Origin: Haematospirillum sp. H4485
GTDB lineage: Bacteria; Pseudomonadota; Alphaproteobacteria; Rhodospirillales; Rhodospirillaceae
Length of the DNA stretch: 64,000 nt
NCBI RefSeq assembly: GCF_012102745.1
Contig: NZ_JAAVSY010000012.1
Location: 1 to 64,000 of the forward strand
Direction of reading: 5' to 3'
Shown: piece by piece, positions 46,370 through 54,574 of the stretch
Layout of the letters: every line of letters starts with the position of its first letter
Numbering within the stretch: the first letter of the stretch is position 1
The notes under the pieces: model-generated
The model's input: the letters and a program-made list of their open reading frames with translations, nothing else
Databases searched by the model: none
What the model was told of the DNA's origin: nothing
Made by a program: the position numbers and the translations under genes

Positions 46370-47104
46370 CTGCGTTGCCTCAAGCCCCGGCACTATGATG
46401 TTGTATCAGGCAGGGGGGCCAACCCCGGTGTAAAACAGGCCCGGTATCATTCAGCATGTCCCCTCTGACAGGAACACATCTCCCCTGTCCGGCGGATGCA
46501 TTGCTCCACACGCCGGGACCAAACTGGCGAACCCTGAACCGGGTTCTGTTCTGCTTCAGAATCCTTTCCGGAGAAAGGGTACGGCCACCGGTAACCTGCA
46601 TGTTTGCCCCGCAGGGAAGGCAGGACGGAATACCGCAGAGCTGCACGTGTCCCTTGTTCAAAGGCCGCACGGCCGTGTTATCGAGAATGGTGTAATTCGG
46701 TGACAAGAAAAGGATGGTGAATGAAGGACAGGGAGTGAAACAGGAAGGCCGACGTCCAGAAAAATCCTAGTGCCAGACCCGATCAGAGGGGTGACTCTAT
46801 CCGCAAGACGCGCGCTCATTCAATGAGATCGAAAGGGGAACATGAAAAGTTTTTTTCTTGACGCCCCCAAGGGGTGAAAGCGGCATTGACCACGGTCCAA
46901 ATACGGTAAAAACAGAGCATCCCAGAGTGATAACCGGGAGTCGTCAGGCTATAGCGCCATGACGAATCCACAACAAGACTCCACGATCAGGTACTGCAAG
47001 AACACCATGAGCAGAAGACGCAAAAGGCCGCATCCCGGACTCTAATCCAGGAGCGCGACCTTTTCGATACGGCGCAGCCCGAACGGCCGCCTGCAACACC
47101 CTTG
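46370..47104. other. Long gap between dnaA and rpsT
   Basis: These 735 bp contain no gene I can support. The dnaA promoter must be here; TTGTCA-N18-GATAAC on the minus strand (46677-46706) is a weak candidate. I found no exact TTATCCACA box, only 7/9 matches such as CTATCCGCA (46797) and GAATCCACA (46965), so an origin role is possible but unproven. An A/T patch lies near 46848-46860. Confidence 0.45.
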
Positions 47105-47114
47105 TCAGGCGGCC
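47085..47114 (-). other. Hairpin at the 3' end of rpsT
   Basis: GGCCGCCTG / CAGGCGGCC is a 9-bp perfect stem with a 12-nt loop, covering the rpsT stop codon on the minus strand. No T-run follows, so it may stabilise or process the transcript rather than terminate it. Confidence 0.4.
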
Positions 47115-47377
47115 GCAGGCAGAGCCTTGATCTGCGCGCTCAGGCGCGAGACCTTGCGGGACATTGTGTTCTTGTGGAACACGCCCTTCTGAGCACCACG
47201 CATCATCTCCGGCTGGGCGACCTTGAAGGCTGCATCGGCAGCTGCCTTGTCACCGCCGGCAACAGCCAGCTCAACCTTCTTGATGAAGGTGCGTACGCGG
47301 CTCTTGCGCGCATGATTGATGGCAAAACGGCGAGCGTTGCGGCGAATGCGCTTCTGGGCCGACTTGTGATGAGCCAT
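47105..47377 (-). CDS. rpsT: 30S ribosomal protein S20
   Basis: This 90-residue, very basic, all-helical protein binds 16S rRNA at the base of the 30S body. It has the characteristic start [17 protein letters not shown] and ends in [14 protein letters not shown]. The length is normal. Its place between enoyl-CoA hydratase and dnaA is conserved in alphaproteobacteria and supports the idea that this block is an intact ancestral segment. Confidence 0.98.
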   Translation of the reverse strand: MAHHKSAQKRIRRNARRFAINHARKSRVRTFIKKVELAVAGGDKAAADAAFKVAQPEMMRGAQKGVFHKNTMSRKVSRLSAQIKALPAAA

Positions 47378-47553
47378 AGCCTTGGATTCCGTCCAAATAA
47401 GAGTAACAGGTTCACGAATACGAAGCGCGCTTTATAGGCAAAGAGCGCCCTTCCGTCAACAGGGGAGTCCCGCTTCGGGGCATGTTCCCCCCTTATTTCC
47501 CGCCTGACCGGGATTCACAGGGGGGCTTGCCACCGAGTCGGAGCAGCCCCTGC

Positions 47554-48330
47554 CTAGCGGTGCTTGAAATTTGGCTCGCGCTTCTCGACAAAAGCAGCCA
47601 TACCTTCCTTCTGATCTTCGGTGGCAAAAGTGGCGTGGAACACCCTCCGCTCGAACAGAAGCCCTTCCCGCAGGGTGGTTTCATAGGCCCGGTTCACCGA
47701 TTCCTTGATCATCATTGTCAGCGGACGCGACATCCGGGCAATTTTCTGTGCAGTCCGGATCGCATCTTCGCGGAGGGTATCAAGCGGAACCACGCGCGAC
47801 ACCAAACCGACATGCTCGGCTTCCTCTGCAGTCATCTGGCGCCCGGTCAGGCACATTTCCATGGCTTTCGCCTTGCCAACAATCCGGGTCAGCCGCTGGG
47901 TTCCCCCCGCACCGGGCATAGTACCAACCGTTATTTCCGGCTGCCCGAAGCGGGCATTGTCGGCTGCGATGATGAAGTCACACATCATGGCGATTTCGCA
48001 GCCTCCGCCCAGTACATAACCGGCCACAGCGGCCAGAACCGGCTTGCGGCAGCTAGCCACGCGTTCCCACCCCTTGGTGATGAAGTCTTCGGTATAGGCA
48101 TCAAGGTAGGTCTTGTCGGCCATTTCCTTGATATCGGCTCCGGCAGCAAACGCCTTGTCTGATCCCGTCAGAACAATGGCCCCAATATCAGGGTTGCTTT
48201 CAAAGGCATCCAGGGCCGCCCCCATATCTTTGACCAAACCGACGCACAGGGCATTGAGAGCCTTGGGCCGGTTCAGGATCACAACGCCCACCTCGCCATG
48301 GGTTTCAACCAGGATATGTTCATATGCCAT
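47554..48330 (-). CDS. Enoyl-CoA hydratase
   Basis: This 258-residue crotonase hydrates trans-2-enoyl-CoA in fatty-acid beta-oxidation. The oxyanion-hole motifs are [12 protein letters not shown] and [17 protein letters not shown]. The two catalytic glutamates fall at GGCEIAM and [19 protein letters not shown]. The start is ATG 48330 ([10 protein letters not shown]) with AAGGGAG upstream; the long upstream frame has no family sequence. It is a conserved neighbour of rpsT in this lineage. Confidence 0.95.
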   Translation of the reverse strand: MAYEHILVETHGEVGVVILNRPKALNALCVGLVKDMGAALDAFESNPDIGAIVLTGSDKAFAAGADIKEMADKTYLDAYTEDFITKGWERVASCRKPVLAAVAGYVLGGGCEIAMMCDFIIAADNARFGQPEITVGTMPGAGGTQRLTRIVGKAKAMEMCLTGRQMTAEEAEHVGLVSRVVPLDTLREDAIRTAQKIARMSRPLTMMIKESVNRAYETTLREGLLFERRVFHATFATEDQKEGMAAFVEKREPNFKHR

Positions 48331-48397
48331 GCGCTTTTGGCTCCCTTCCGTCTTTGGTACAAACCCGATAACAGGCTGTCCTGTTTTTCTGTAAATT

Positions 48398-48787
48398 TCA
48401 GTCCACGGGCACAACCCGGAAACGGACAATGACATCCGTTCTGTTTTGCCCGACATCCAGGACAAGCTCCTCGGCTTCCCGCCGGAAAAGAGTCTCTCCG
48501 GTCCGGGTCCATCCCAGCTGCGGCAACGTCCGGGCATAAAAATCCAGGACATCGGCAGGCGAGACCCGCCCCTTGGCTGTTGATTCGACAATCGTGCCGT
48601 AGGGACTGTCAAAAACAGTCAATCCACCTTCATGGCTTTGCAGTCCGGGCATCAGGGGCAAATCCTCGATCCCTTCGGCGAAGTCCTGCACAGACGCGGA
48701 AACAACCGCCGTGGCCAGTGCGACAGCAAGGGCAACAGGCAGGACGAGAAAAAAGCGATACACGCCAGAGGAGAAAAAAGGTCCCAT
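48398..48787 (-). CDS. Conserved hypothetical protein with N-terminal membrane anchor
   Basis: This is a 129-residue protein with one hydrophobic N-terminal segment ([20 protein letters not shown]), either an anchor or a signal peptide. A periplasmic domain follows, with [20 protein letters not shown] and [20 protein letters not shown], a pattern seen in small alphaproteobacterial proteins encoded beside mutM. Start at ATG 48787, 16 bp after the mutM stop; the frame is open further upstream but overlaps mutM. Function unknown; probably cotranscribed with mutM and ech. Confidence 0.8.
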   Translation of the reverse strand: MGPFFSSGVYRFFLVLPVALAVALATAVVSASVQDFAEGIEDLPLMPGLQSHEGGLTVFDSPYGTIVESTAKGRVSPADVLDFYARTLPQLGWTRTGETLFRREAEELVLDVGQNRTDVIVRFRVVPVD

Positions 48788-48803
48788 GGCACCGGAGCGT
48801 ACC

Positions 48804-49652
48804 CTAGCGTTGCCGCATCGCACAGAAAAATGTTGAGCGCCCGGCCTGAATGATCCGGCGCACGCCGCCACCCTGTGTATGGTCACAGGTACAGTCCGGA
48901 CATGGCTGCCCCATGCGGTCATACACAGCGAACCGGTGCTGGAAATATCCCAGCTCACCATTGACCTGCATGTGGTCACGCAACGAGGACCCGCCGGATT
49001 CCAGGGCATCGAACAGAACCGACTGCACGGCCCCGGCAAGGGATCGGCATTCCCGCTCATCCAGACTGTGTGCCGGACGATCAGGCGCAATGCCGGCCCG
49101 GTACAGGGCTTCGCTGGCATAGATATTGCCGATTCCGGCAACCACACCCTGATCCAGCAACGCAACTTTCACCGGCGTACGGCGACGGGAAAAGGCCTGC
49201 GCCAGAATAGATCCGTCAAACGCATCGGACAGGGGTTCCGGTCCCATGCTCCGTAACAAGGGGTGGCCGGGCAGTGCATTGGACGACACCAGAAGCAGCA
49301 CACCAAAGCGTCGCGGATCGTGATAGGTCAGGGTATCATCACGATCGGTGCGAATGACCAGGTGGTCATGTTTTCCGATCGCTGGCTGTCCATCCTGTGC
49401 GGTATGAATGCGCCAGGATCCGCTCATTCCCAGATGACCCAGAACACACATCCCGTCATCCAGATCCCATATGTAGTACTTTCCACGCCTGTGCACGCGC
49501 TGGACCCGTCGCCCTGTCAACCTTTGTTGTAACTGGTCTGGAAAGGGCTGGCGCAGATCGGCCCGGCGCACATCCACCTCTTGCAGGATGCGCTGTTCCA
49601 GAAATGGCACCAATCCACGGCATACAGTTTCAACTTCGGGCAGTTCCGGCAT
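48804..49652 (-). CDS. mutM: Formamidopyrimidine-DNA glycosylase
   Basis: This 282-residue bifunctional glycosylase/AP lyase removes 8-oxoguanine. It has the N-terminal catalytic Pro-Glu start MPELPEVETVCRGL, the loop Lys region KYYIWDLDDG, the H2TH region GIGNIYASEALYRAGI and a C-terminal zinc finger (CPDCTCDHTQGGG ... STFFCAMRQR). The spacing CPDC-TC differs from the textbook CxxC-x16-CxxC: the second pair is replaced by FFCAM, so the finger may be altered. It is divergent from ubiE. Confidence 0.95.
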   Translation of the reverse strand: MPELPEVETVCRGLVPFLEQRILQEVDVRRADLRQPFPDQLQQRLTGRRVQRVHRRGKYYIWDLDDGMCVLGHLGMSGSWRIHTAQDGQPAIGKHDHLVIRTDRDDTLTYHDPRRFGVLLLVSSNALPGHPLLRSMGPEPLSDAFDGSILAQAFSRRRTPVKVALLDQGVVAGIGNIYASEALYRAGIAPDRPAHSLDERECRSLAGAVQSVLFDALESGGSSLRDHMQVNGELGYFQHRFAVYDRMGQPCPDCTCDHTQGGGVRRIIQAGRSTFFCAMRQR

Positions 49653-49738
49653 AAGGAAGTATTCTCCGGTCAGGAAAATTATGGTGTGCAGAAGGCTCCC
49701 TTATAGCGTTTCCCATCGGGTTGGGCTATCGTGCGGCC

Positions 49739-50560
49739 ATGACGCACAAGAATACAGGACCTGCCGCTGCTGCTGCTTGCGTGACCGATGAAGCCCCGTC
49801 GGCCCGGACCACGCATTTCGGCTTTCGTACCGTTCACGAGGACGAGAAAGAAGGCTTGGTGCGCGGCGTGTTCACCTCGGTCGCCCGTCGCTATGACCTG
49901 ATGAACGATGTGATGAGCCTGGGCGTTCACCGCCTGTGGAAAGACCGCTTCGTCGATATGCTGGCACCGCGCGCCGGCATGCAGGTTCTGGATGTTGGCG
50001 GCGGAACCGGCGACATTGCCTTCCGCGTCCTGGATCGGGTGCGTCGCCGGGCACCTGACCTTGGCGGTACAACCGTACAGGTCTGCGATATCAACACCGG
50101 CATGCTGACCGTCGGACGGGACCGGGCGCTGGATCGTGGACACCCTGCCGGCCTGACATGGATCAATGGTGACGCAGAAAGCCTCCCCTTTCCGGATGCA
50201 TCCTTTGATGCCTATACCATCGCGTTCTGTCTGCGCAACGTCACCCGCATTGATCAAGCGCTGAGAGAAGCGCGCCGTGTCCTGAAACCCGGCGGACGCT
50301 TCCTGTGTCTGGAATTTTCCAAGGTTCTGGTGCCGGGCCTGGATCGACTTTACGATCTTTATTCCTTTGCCGTGTTACCCCGGATGGGGCAACTTGTTGC
50401 GGGCGATCGTGACAGTTACCGCTACCTGGCTGAAAGCATCCGCCAGTTCCCCGCCCAGAAAGAACTGGCAGACAGAATGGCTCAGGCTGGCTTGTCACGG
50501 GTAGCGGTGCATAATCTCAGCGGTGGTATTGCCGCCATTCACTCGGCATGGCGGATCTAG
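49739..50560 (+). CDS. ubiE: Ubiquinone/menaquinone methyltransferase UbiE
   Basis: This 273-residue SAM-dependent C-methyltransferase acts in ubiquinone synthesis. The family signature is VFTSVARRYDLMNDVMSLG. The SAM motif I is VLDVGGGTGDIAF, with the acidic residue in VQVCDINTGML, and the later signature is RRVLKPGGRFLCLEFSKV. ATG 49739 fits the family; 49721 would add six residues. It is followed 15 bp later by ubiB, the usual pair, and is divergent from mutM. Confidence 0.96.
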   Translation: MTHKNTGPAAAAACVTDEAPSARTTHFGFRTVHEDEKEGLVRGVFTSVARRYDLMNDVMSLGVHRLWKDRFVDMLAPRAGMQVLDVGGGTGDIAFRVLDRVRRRAPDLGGTTVQVCDINTGMLTVGRDRALDRGHPAGLTWINGDAESLPFPDASFDAYTIAFCLRNVTRIDQALREARRVLKPGGRFLCLEFSKVLVPGLDRLYDLYSFAVLPRMGQLVAGDRDSYRYLAESIRQFPAQKELADRMAQAGLSRVAVHNLSGGIAAIHSAWRI

Positions 50561-50575
50561 GATGGTTGGGGCCTG

Positions 50576-52120
50576 ATGTTTTCTGCCTGTCGTAATCTTG
50601 CCCGCGTATTTCGTATCGGCCGGGTCCTGGCCCGTCACGACGTTTTGTTTCTTCTGGATGCCTTGCCGGTCGGGTCCTTGGTGGCAACCCTCCTGCGTCC
50701 CATGGTACGCCCTGCCGAAGGGCGGCCCGGACAACGCCTGGCGCGGGCTTTCGTTGAGCTGGGGCCAACATTCATCAAGCTTGGGCAGGCTCTTTCCACG
50801 CGCCCGGATCTGATGGGCGAGGCCATCGCGCAGGATCTGACAGATCTGCAGGATCGCCTGGAGCCTTTCCCGTTTGAAGATGTACGCCGGATTCTGACCG
50901 ATGAGTTCGGGGAGCCACCCGAGTCCCTGTGGCAAAGCTTTGATGAAGTTCCGGTGGCTGCCGCTTCCATTGCCCAGGTTCACTTTGCCGTCACAACAGA
51001 GGGCAAGCCGGTTGCCGTCAAGGTTCTGCGCCCGGGTGTGGAGAAAATTTTCGCCCGCGATGTTGAAATGTTTTCCTGGATCGCCGCGATGGTGGAACGG
51101 TTCCGACCACAGTTCCGGCGGCTGCGCCCGGTTGAAACTGTCCGGACGTTCGAGGATTCGGTCACGCTGGAAATGGATCTTCGGCTTGAAGCCGCCGCCG
51201 CTGCGGAATTGGCAGAAAACTTCGCCGGGGATACCACGTTCCGCGTTCCGGCCATCGACTGGCAGCGCACCGGCCAACGGGTGATGACGCAGGAACGCAT
51301 TGCCGGTATTCCCCTGGATGAACGGGAAAGAATCATTGCCGTCGGCCTTGACCCGCGCGAGGTGATTACCCACGCCGCCAATGCATTTTTCAACATGGTG
51401 TTCCGCGACGGGTTTTTTCATGCTGACCTGCACCCGGGAAATCTGTTTGTTGACGAGACCGGCACCATCATCGCGGTTGATTTCGGAATTATGGGTCGGG
51501 TCAGCGAGGAAACAAAGCGAACCCTGGGGGAAATGCTGCTGGGTTTCCTGACCGGTAACTACCGCCGCGTGGCAGAGGTTCATTTTGAAGCCGGGTGGGT
51601 GCCCGATGACAAGTCGATTGATGCATTCACCCAAGCAGCCCGTTCCATTGCTGAACCCATTTTTGGCAAGCCGATCAACGAAATTTCCATCGCGCGCCTG
51701 CTGGGGCAGCTGTTCCAGGTAACAGAGCAATTTTCGATGCAGACCCAGCCGCAGCTGCTGCTGTTACAGAAATCCATGCTGCTGGCCGAAGGTGTGGGAC
51801 GCAAGCTGGAACCCGATATCAACATGTGGGAACTGGCTTACCCACTGGTGGAACGCTGGATGACCGACACCTTCGGTCCCGGTGCAAGGGTCAAGGGAAC
51901 AGTGCATGGCCTGGCCCGTACTCTGGAGCGGATGCCCGCTGTTCTTGAATATGCCGACCGGGCAGCTGCGATGATGGCCTCCGGTGGATTGAAGCTGCAT
52001 CCTGAAACGGTGCGGCAGCTTGGCGTCAGCCTGACCGGGGGGAATGGCCGCCGTACTTTGCCAACCTGGCTGCCGTGGATCCTGGTTGCGGGATTGGCGC
52101 TGGCCTTGATCGGACGATAA
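50576..52120 (+). CDS. ubiB: Ubiquinone biosynthesis regulatory kinase-like protein UbiB
   Basis: This 514-residue ADCK/UbiB-family atypical kinase or ATPase is needed for ubiquinone synthesis. The KxGQ motif is FIKLGQALSTRPDL, and the A-rich loop is VAAASIAQVHFA in place of a P-loop. The ATP Lys is in VAVKVLRPG, the catalytic loop is FFHADLHPGNLFVD and the metal motif is AVDFGIMGR. The C-terminus has a membrane segment (PTWLPWILVAGLALALIG). Repeat copy B starts 46 bp after its stop. Confidence 0.96.
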   Translation: MFSACRNLARVFRIGRVLARHDVLFLLDALPVGSLVATLLRPMVRPAEGRPGQRLARAFVELGPTFIKLGQALSTRPDLMGEAIAQDLTDLQDRLEPFPFEDVRRILTDEFGEPPESLWQSFDEVPVAAASIAQVHFAVTTEGKPVAVKVLRPGVEKIFARDVEMFSWIAAMVERFRPQFRRLRPVETVRTFEDSVTLEMDLRLEAAAAAELAENFAGDTTFRVPAIDWQRTGQRVMTQERIAGIPLDERERIIAVGLDPREVITHAANAFFNMVFRDGFFHADLHPGNLFVDETGTIIAVDFGIMGRVSEETKRTLGEMLLGFLTGNYRRVAEVHFEAGWVPDDKSIDAFTQAARSIAEPIFGKPINEISIARLLGQLFQVTEQFSMQTQPQLLLLQKSMLLAEGVGRKLEPDINMWELAYPLVERWMTDTFGPGARVKGTVHGLARTLERMPAVLEYADRAAAMMASGGLKLHPETVRQLGVSLTGGNGRRTLPTWLPWILVAGLALALIGR

Positions 52121-52165
52121 AACCAATAAGTTGCTTGATGTAGGATGCACTATAATCTAGAGTCT

Positions 52166-52546
52166 GTTTATCGGCAGGGTTCAAAAACCTGTCGATAGAG
52201 GCCCAAAAACCTCGTACATACCAGTAGCAGACAGTCGCCTGTATTGCGCGGCGACTGTCTGTACGGTGACGGACTGATTCCTCGCGGTCCGTGCACGTGT
52301 ATCATGGCGGGAGGGCGGCGAATAAAACACCCGCAAGGGAAATAAGTCCACCTGATATCCCTGACGTTGGGCAGTGTTATTGGGTTTTTGGCCTCCCGCC
52401 ACCACGAGTGTTGTCAGCGCATGTGGTGGCCGGCGTCTTCGTGCGCTGAACCGGGGACCCGGTGCGGTTTCCCCCCGATGGCCATCCTGTCCGGCTTCCT
52501 TGCTCCCCGCCGGACAGGGGCATCAGGTCCCCGGTTTTCTTGTGTG
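52166..52546 (-). repeat. Structured repeat element, copy B (inverted)
   Basis: This is the reverse-oriented copy of the element also present at 44351-44732 and 53971-54355. Stems are kept despite sequence drift. The 12-bp CAGACAGTCGCC/GGCGACTGTCTG stem is intact. ACGGAC/GTCCGT persists with a different loop. The left stem shows AACCGGGGACCTG facing CGGGTCCCCGGTT, a G-T wobble that keeps pairing. This pattern favours a conserved RNA or DNA structure. It lies between ubiB and the GNAT gene. Confidence 0.85.
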
Positions 52547-52684
52547 ACACTATGCAGCGCATCTGTGTGTAACAGTATACAGGATCATTTATATCCATCT
52601 CTTCTTGTTCCTATCATACTGTGATCTGATAGAAGCGCTGACTTATAGTGAGCGCGAATATAGAATAAAAAATTGGCACTAACT

Positions 52685-53176
52685 ATGAAAAATGAAATGG
52701 ATATAATGATAAGAAGAGTTCTTCCAGAGGACTCTGAAGATATATGGAAATGGAGGAACGATCCCTTAACAAGAAAAATGTCGACATTTAATGGTGAGAT
52801 CAACAGAGAATCACACCAAAAATGGTTCACAGATTCTGTGTCTGACATAAATATCATTATACTTATCGGTGTTAATATCGATAATAGCAAAAAAATAGGA
52901 CTCTGCAGATTTAATATACGCGAGAATGAGAAAATAGCTGACGTATCAATTAACCTGAATCCTGAATTCAGGGGTATTGGTTTGTCCTCTCTATTATTGA
53001 TGAAATCGTTGAGAATATTTCTATCGATACATGAATATGATGTTCTATCGCAGATAAGAAAAGTGAACCTCCCGAGCATACGTTGCTTCCGAAAGTGCGG
53101 CTTCTCCCTTTACGATTGCGATGCCGATTATGACTACTATGCCCTCTATGCCAACAAAGACGGAAACTCCCCATGA
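52685..53176 (+). CDS. GNAT-family N-acetyltransferase, AT-rich
   Basis: This is a 163-residue RimJ/RimL-like or PseH-like acetyltransferase. It opens IMIRRVLPEDSEDIWKWRND, a common start of the Acetyltransf_3 group. It has the acetyl-CoA loop INLNPEFRGIGLSSLLLMKS and the late KVNLPSIRCFRKCGFSLYD. The acceptor is unknown; similar enzymes act on amino sugars or protein N-termini. Base composition is markedly AT-rich and the codons are unlike the neighbours, so it is likely acquired. A TTG 12 nt upstream could also start it. It lies between inverted repeats B and C. Confidence 0.82.
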   Translation: MKNEMDIMIRRVLPEDSEDIWKWRNDPLTRKMSTFNGEINRESHQKWFTDSVSDINIIILIGVNIDNSKKIGLCRFNIRENEKIADVSINLNPEFRGIGLSSLLLMKSLRIFLSIHEYDVLSQIRKVNLPSIRCFRKCGFSLYDCDADYDYYALYANKDGNSP

Positions 53177-53457
53177 TTAACATGAGTTGGGAAATAAACA
53201 TGTGCAACAGCTCGCTATAAACATAAGGATTGCGATCCTCGCGTGGCTTCCTCACATCGTGCATCTCGCATGGAACAAGTGGAAAAATTGTTAAGATTCA
53301 AATTACTTTTATCATTTTATCCAGACCTGTAATGTCGCTTCTATACACGCATTGATAGAGTACGCTGTTTGCATTCTGCCAGCGTAAATGGGTAACACCG
53401 GAGCCGATCAAACCTTTCCCTGAATCAAAACCGGCGTGCAACCCGTTTCGCAAAAGC
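53177..53457. other. Non-coding stretch in the B-C cassette
   Basis: No supported gene. A short frame from GTG 53202 (reading AINIRIAILAWLPHIVHLAW) resembles an amphipathic peptide but has no other support. It is AT-richer than the flanks and is probably foreign DNA. Confidence 0.35.
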
Positions 53458-53893
53458 ATGAGAGGTACGCACGCACTAAAGCCTATGACCCTTTCTCTTC
53501 GGATTTTCCGGAATCCGCCATTTCCACACCGGTTACAGGAAGAGCCTATGCTCCCGCTGTTACAGACCCCGTATCTTCCCGGGGATACGTTGTGCACGCG
53601 GATCCATTTTCTTTTGGGCAAGGGCAACGACACACTGGGGGGAGGCAACGATGCGGATACATTTGCGTATCGCTCCGATTCCTATGGTGACGACATTGTT
53701 CTCGACTTTCATCAGGGAGAAAGTGACCACCTTGATCTTCGGGCAGCAGGCTGGAGAGGAAAAACCCTGATGCTGAGTGAGGATGGCCCGCAAGCCCATG
53801 GTAACGGGCTGTGACTCCGAACAGGATGGCGTTGTCTTGTTTGCCGATGTCGACGGCGACGGGACCAAAGACTTCGGCAGCATCCTGCTTTAA
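53458..53893 (+). pseudogene. Broken RTX calcium-binding gene fragment
   Basis: The first frame (53458-53814) reaches RTX-like sequence only in its last part (GKGNDTLGGGNDADTFAYRS, then DDIVLDFHQGESDHLDLRAA). It then ends, while the natural continuation (DGVVLFADVDGDGTKDFGSI) is in another frame and stops at 53893. Together they match a serralysin/RTX C-terminal module, with a frameshift near 53800 and no 5' RTX domain. It is a degraded relative of the RTX protein encoded at 42855-43799. Confidence 0.75.
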
Positions 53894-53970
53894 GCACAAC
53901 CCCCCCGCCCGGACCTGAAAAGGGAGGGGAGCAAAGCGGTCTAAAAAACCTTGCGACATCAGGATCAGAC

Positions 53971-54355
53971 ATCCCGCGCAAGAAAACCGGGGACCCGATG
54001 CCCCTGCCCGGCGGGGAGCAAGGAAGCCGGACGGGATGGCCATCGGGGGGAAACCACACCGGGTCCCCGGTTCAGCGCACGAAGACGCCGGCCACCACAT
54101 GCGCTGACAACACACGTGGTGGCGGGAGGCCAAAAACCCAATAACACTGCCCAACGTCAGGGATATCAGGTGGGCTTATTTCCCTTGCGGGTGTTCTATT
54201 CGCCGCCCTCCCGCCATAAAGCGGAGCGCACGGACCGTGAGCGCAGTCCGTCACCGTACAGACAGTCGCCGCGCAATATGGGCGACTGTCTGCGTTGGGT
54301 ATGTACGAGGTTTTTGGACCTCTATCGACAGGTTTTTGAACTCTGCCGACAAACA
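53971..54355 (+). repeat. Structured repeat element, copy C
   Basis: Same element and orientation as the copy at 44351-44732, and inverted relative to 52166-52546. Stems visible here are AACCGGGGACCCG (53985-53997) with CGGGTCCCCGGTT (54060-54072), CAGCGCA (54073) with TGCGCTG (54100), and CAGACAGTCGCC (54259-54270) with GGCGACTGTCTG (54281-54292). GAGGT/ACCTC lies near the right end. Left homology to copy A may extend 10-15 bp further. It lies 220 bp upstream of dnaN. Confidence 0.85.
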
Positions 54356-54434
54356 AAATCTTAAGGCACAAGAATATCAATATAAAGCAACTTTAATGCG
54401 TAACATGGCACGCATTCACTATGCGTAAAACCTC

Positions 54435-54462
54435 TTTGAGCCAGCAGAGCCTGTGATATACT
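54435..54462 (+). promoter_or_regulatory. Candidate dnaN promoter
   Basis: TTTGAG, 16 nt, then TATACT resembles a sigma70 promoter and lies about 113 bp before the dnaN start. A 7-bp inverted repeat, AATGCGT/ACGCATT (54395-54416), sits just upstream. After loss of dnaA as an upstream neighbour, dnaN would need its own promoter here. Confidence 0.4.
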
Positions 54463-54574
54463 CCCGTCCCCCGTTTGCTCCACAAGCTGAACAAGCCGAA
54501 TCAGACGGGGGTCTGTTTCGGTTGTGCCGAAGCAGGATCCCACACCCGTTTTCCAGTGCCAGGTGACAACGACC

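Noticed and set aside
46380-46706. 108-residue minus-strand ORF between rpsT and dnaA
   Set aside because: Overlaps no family I recognise; rich in Cys, Pro and Arg, with no ribosome-binding site.
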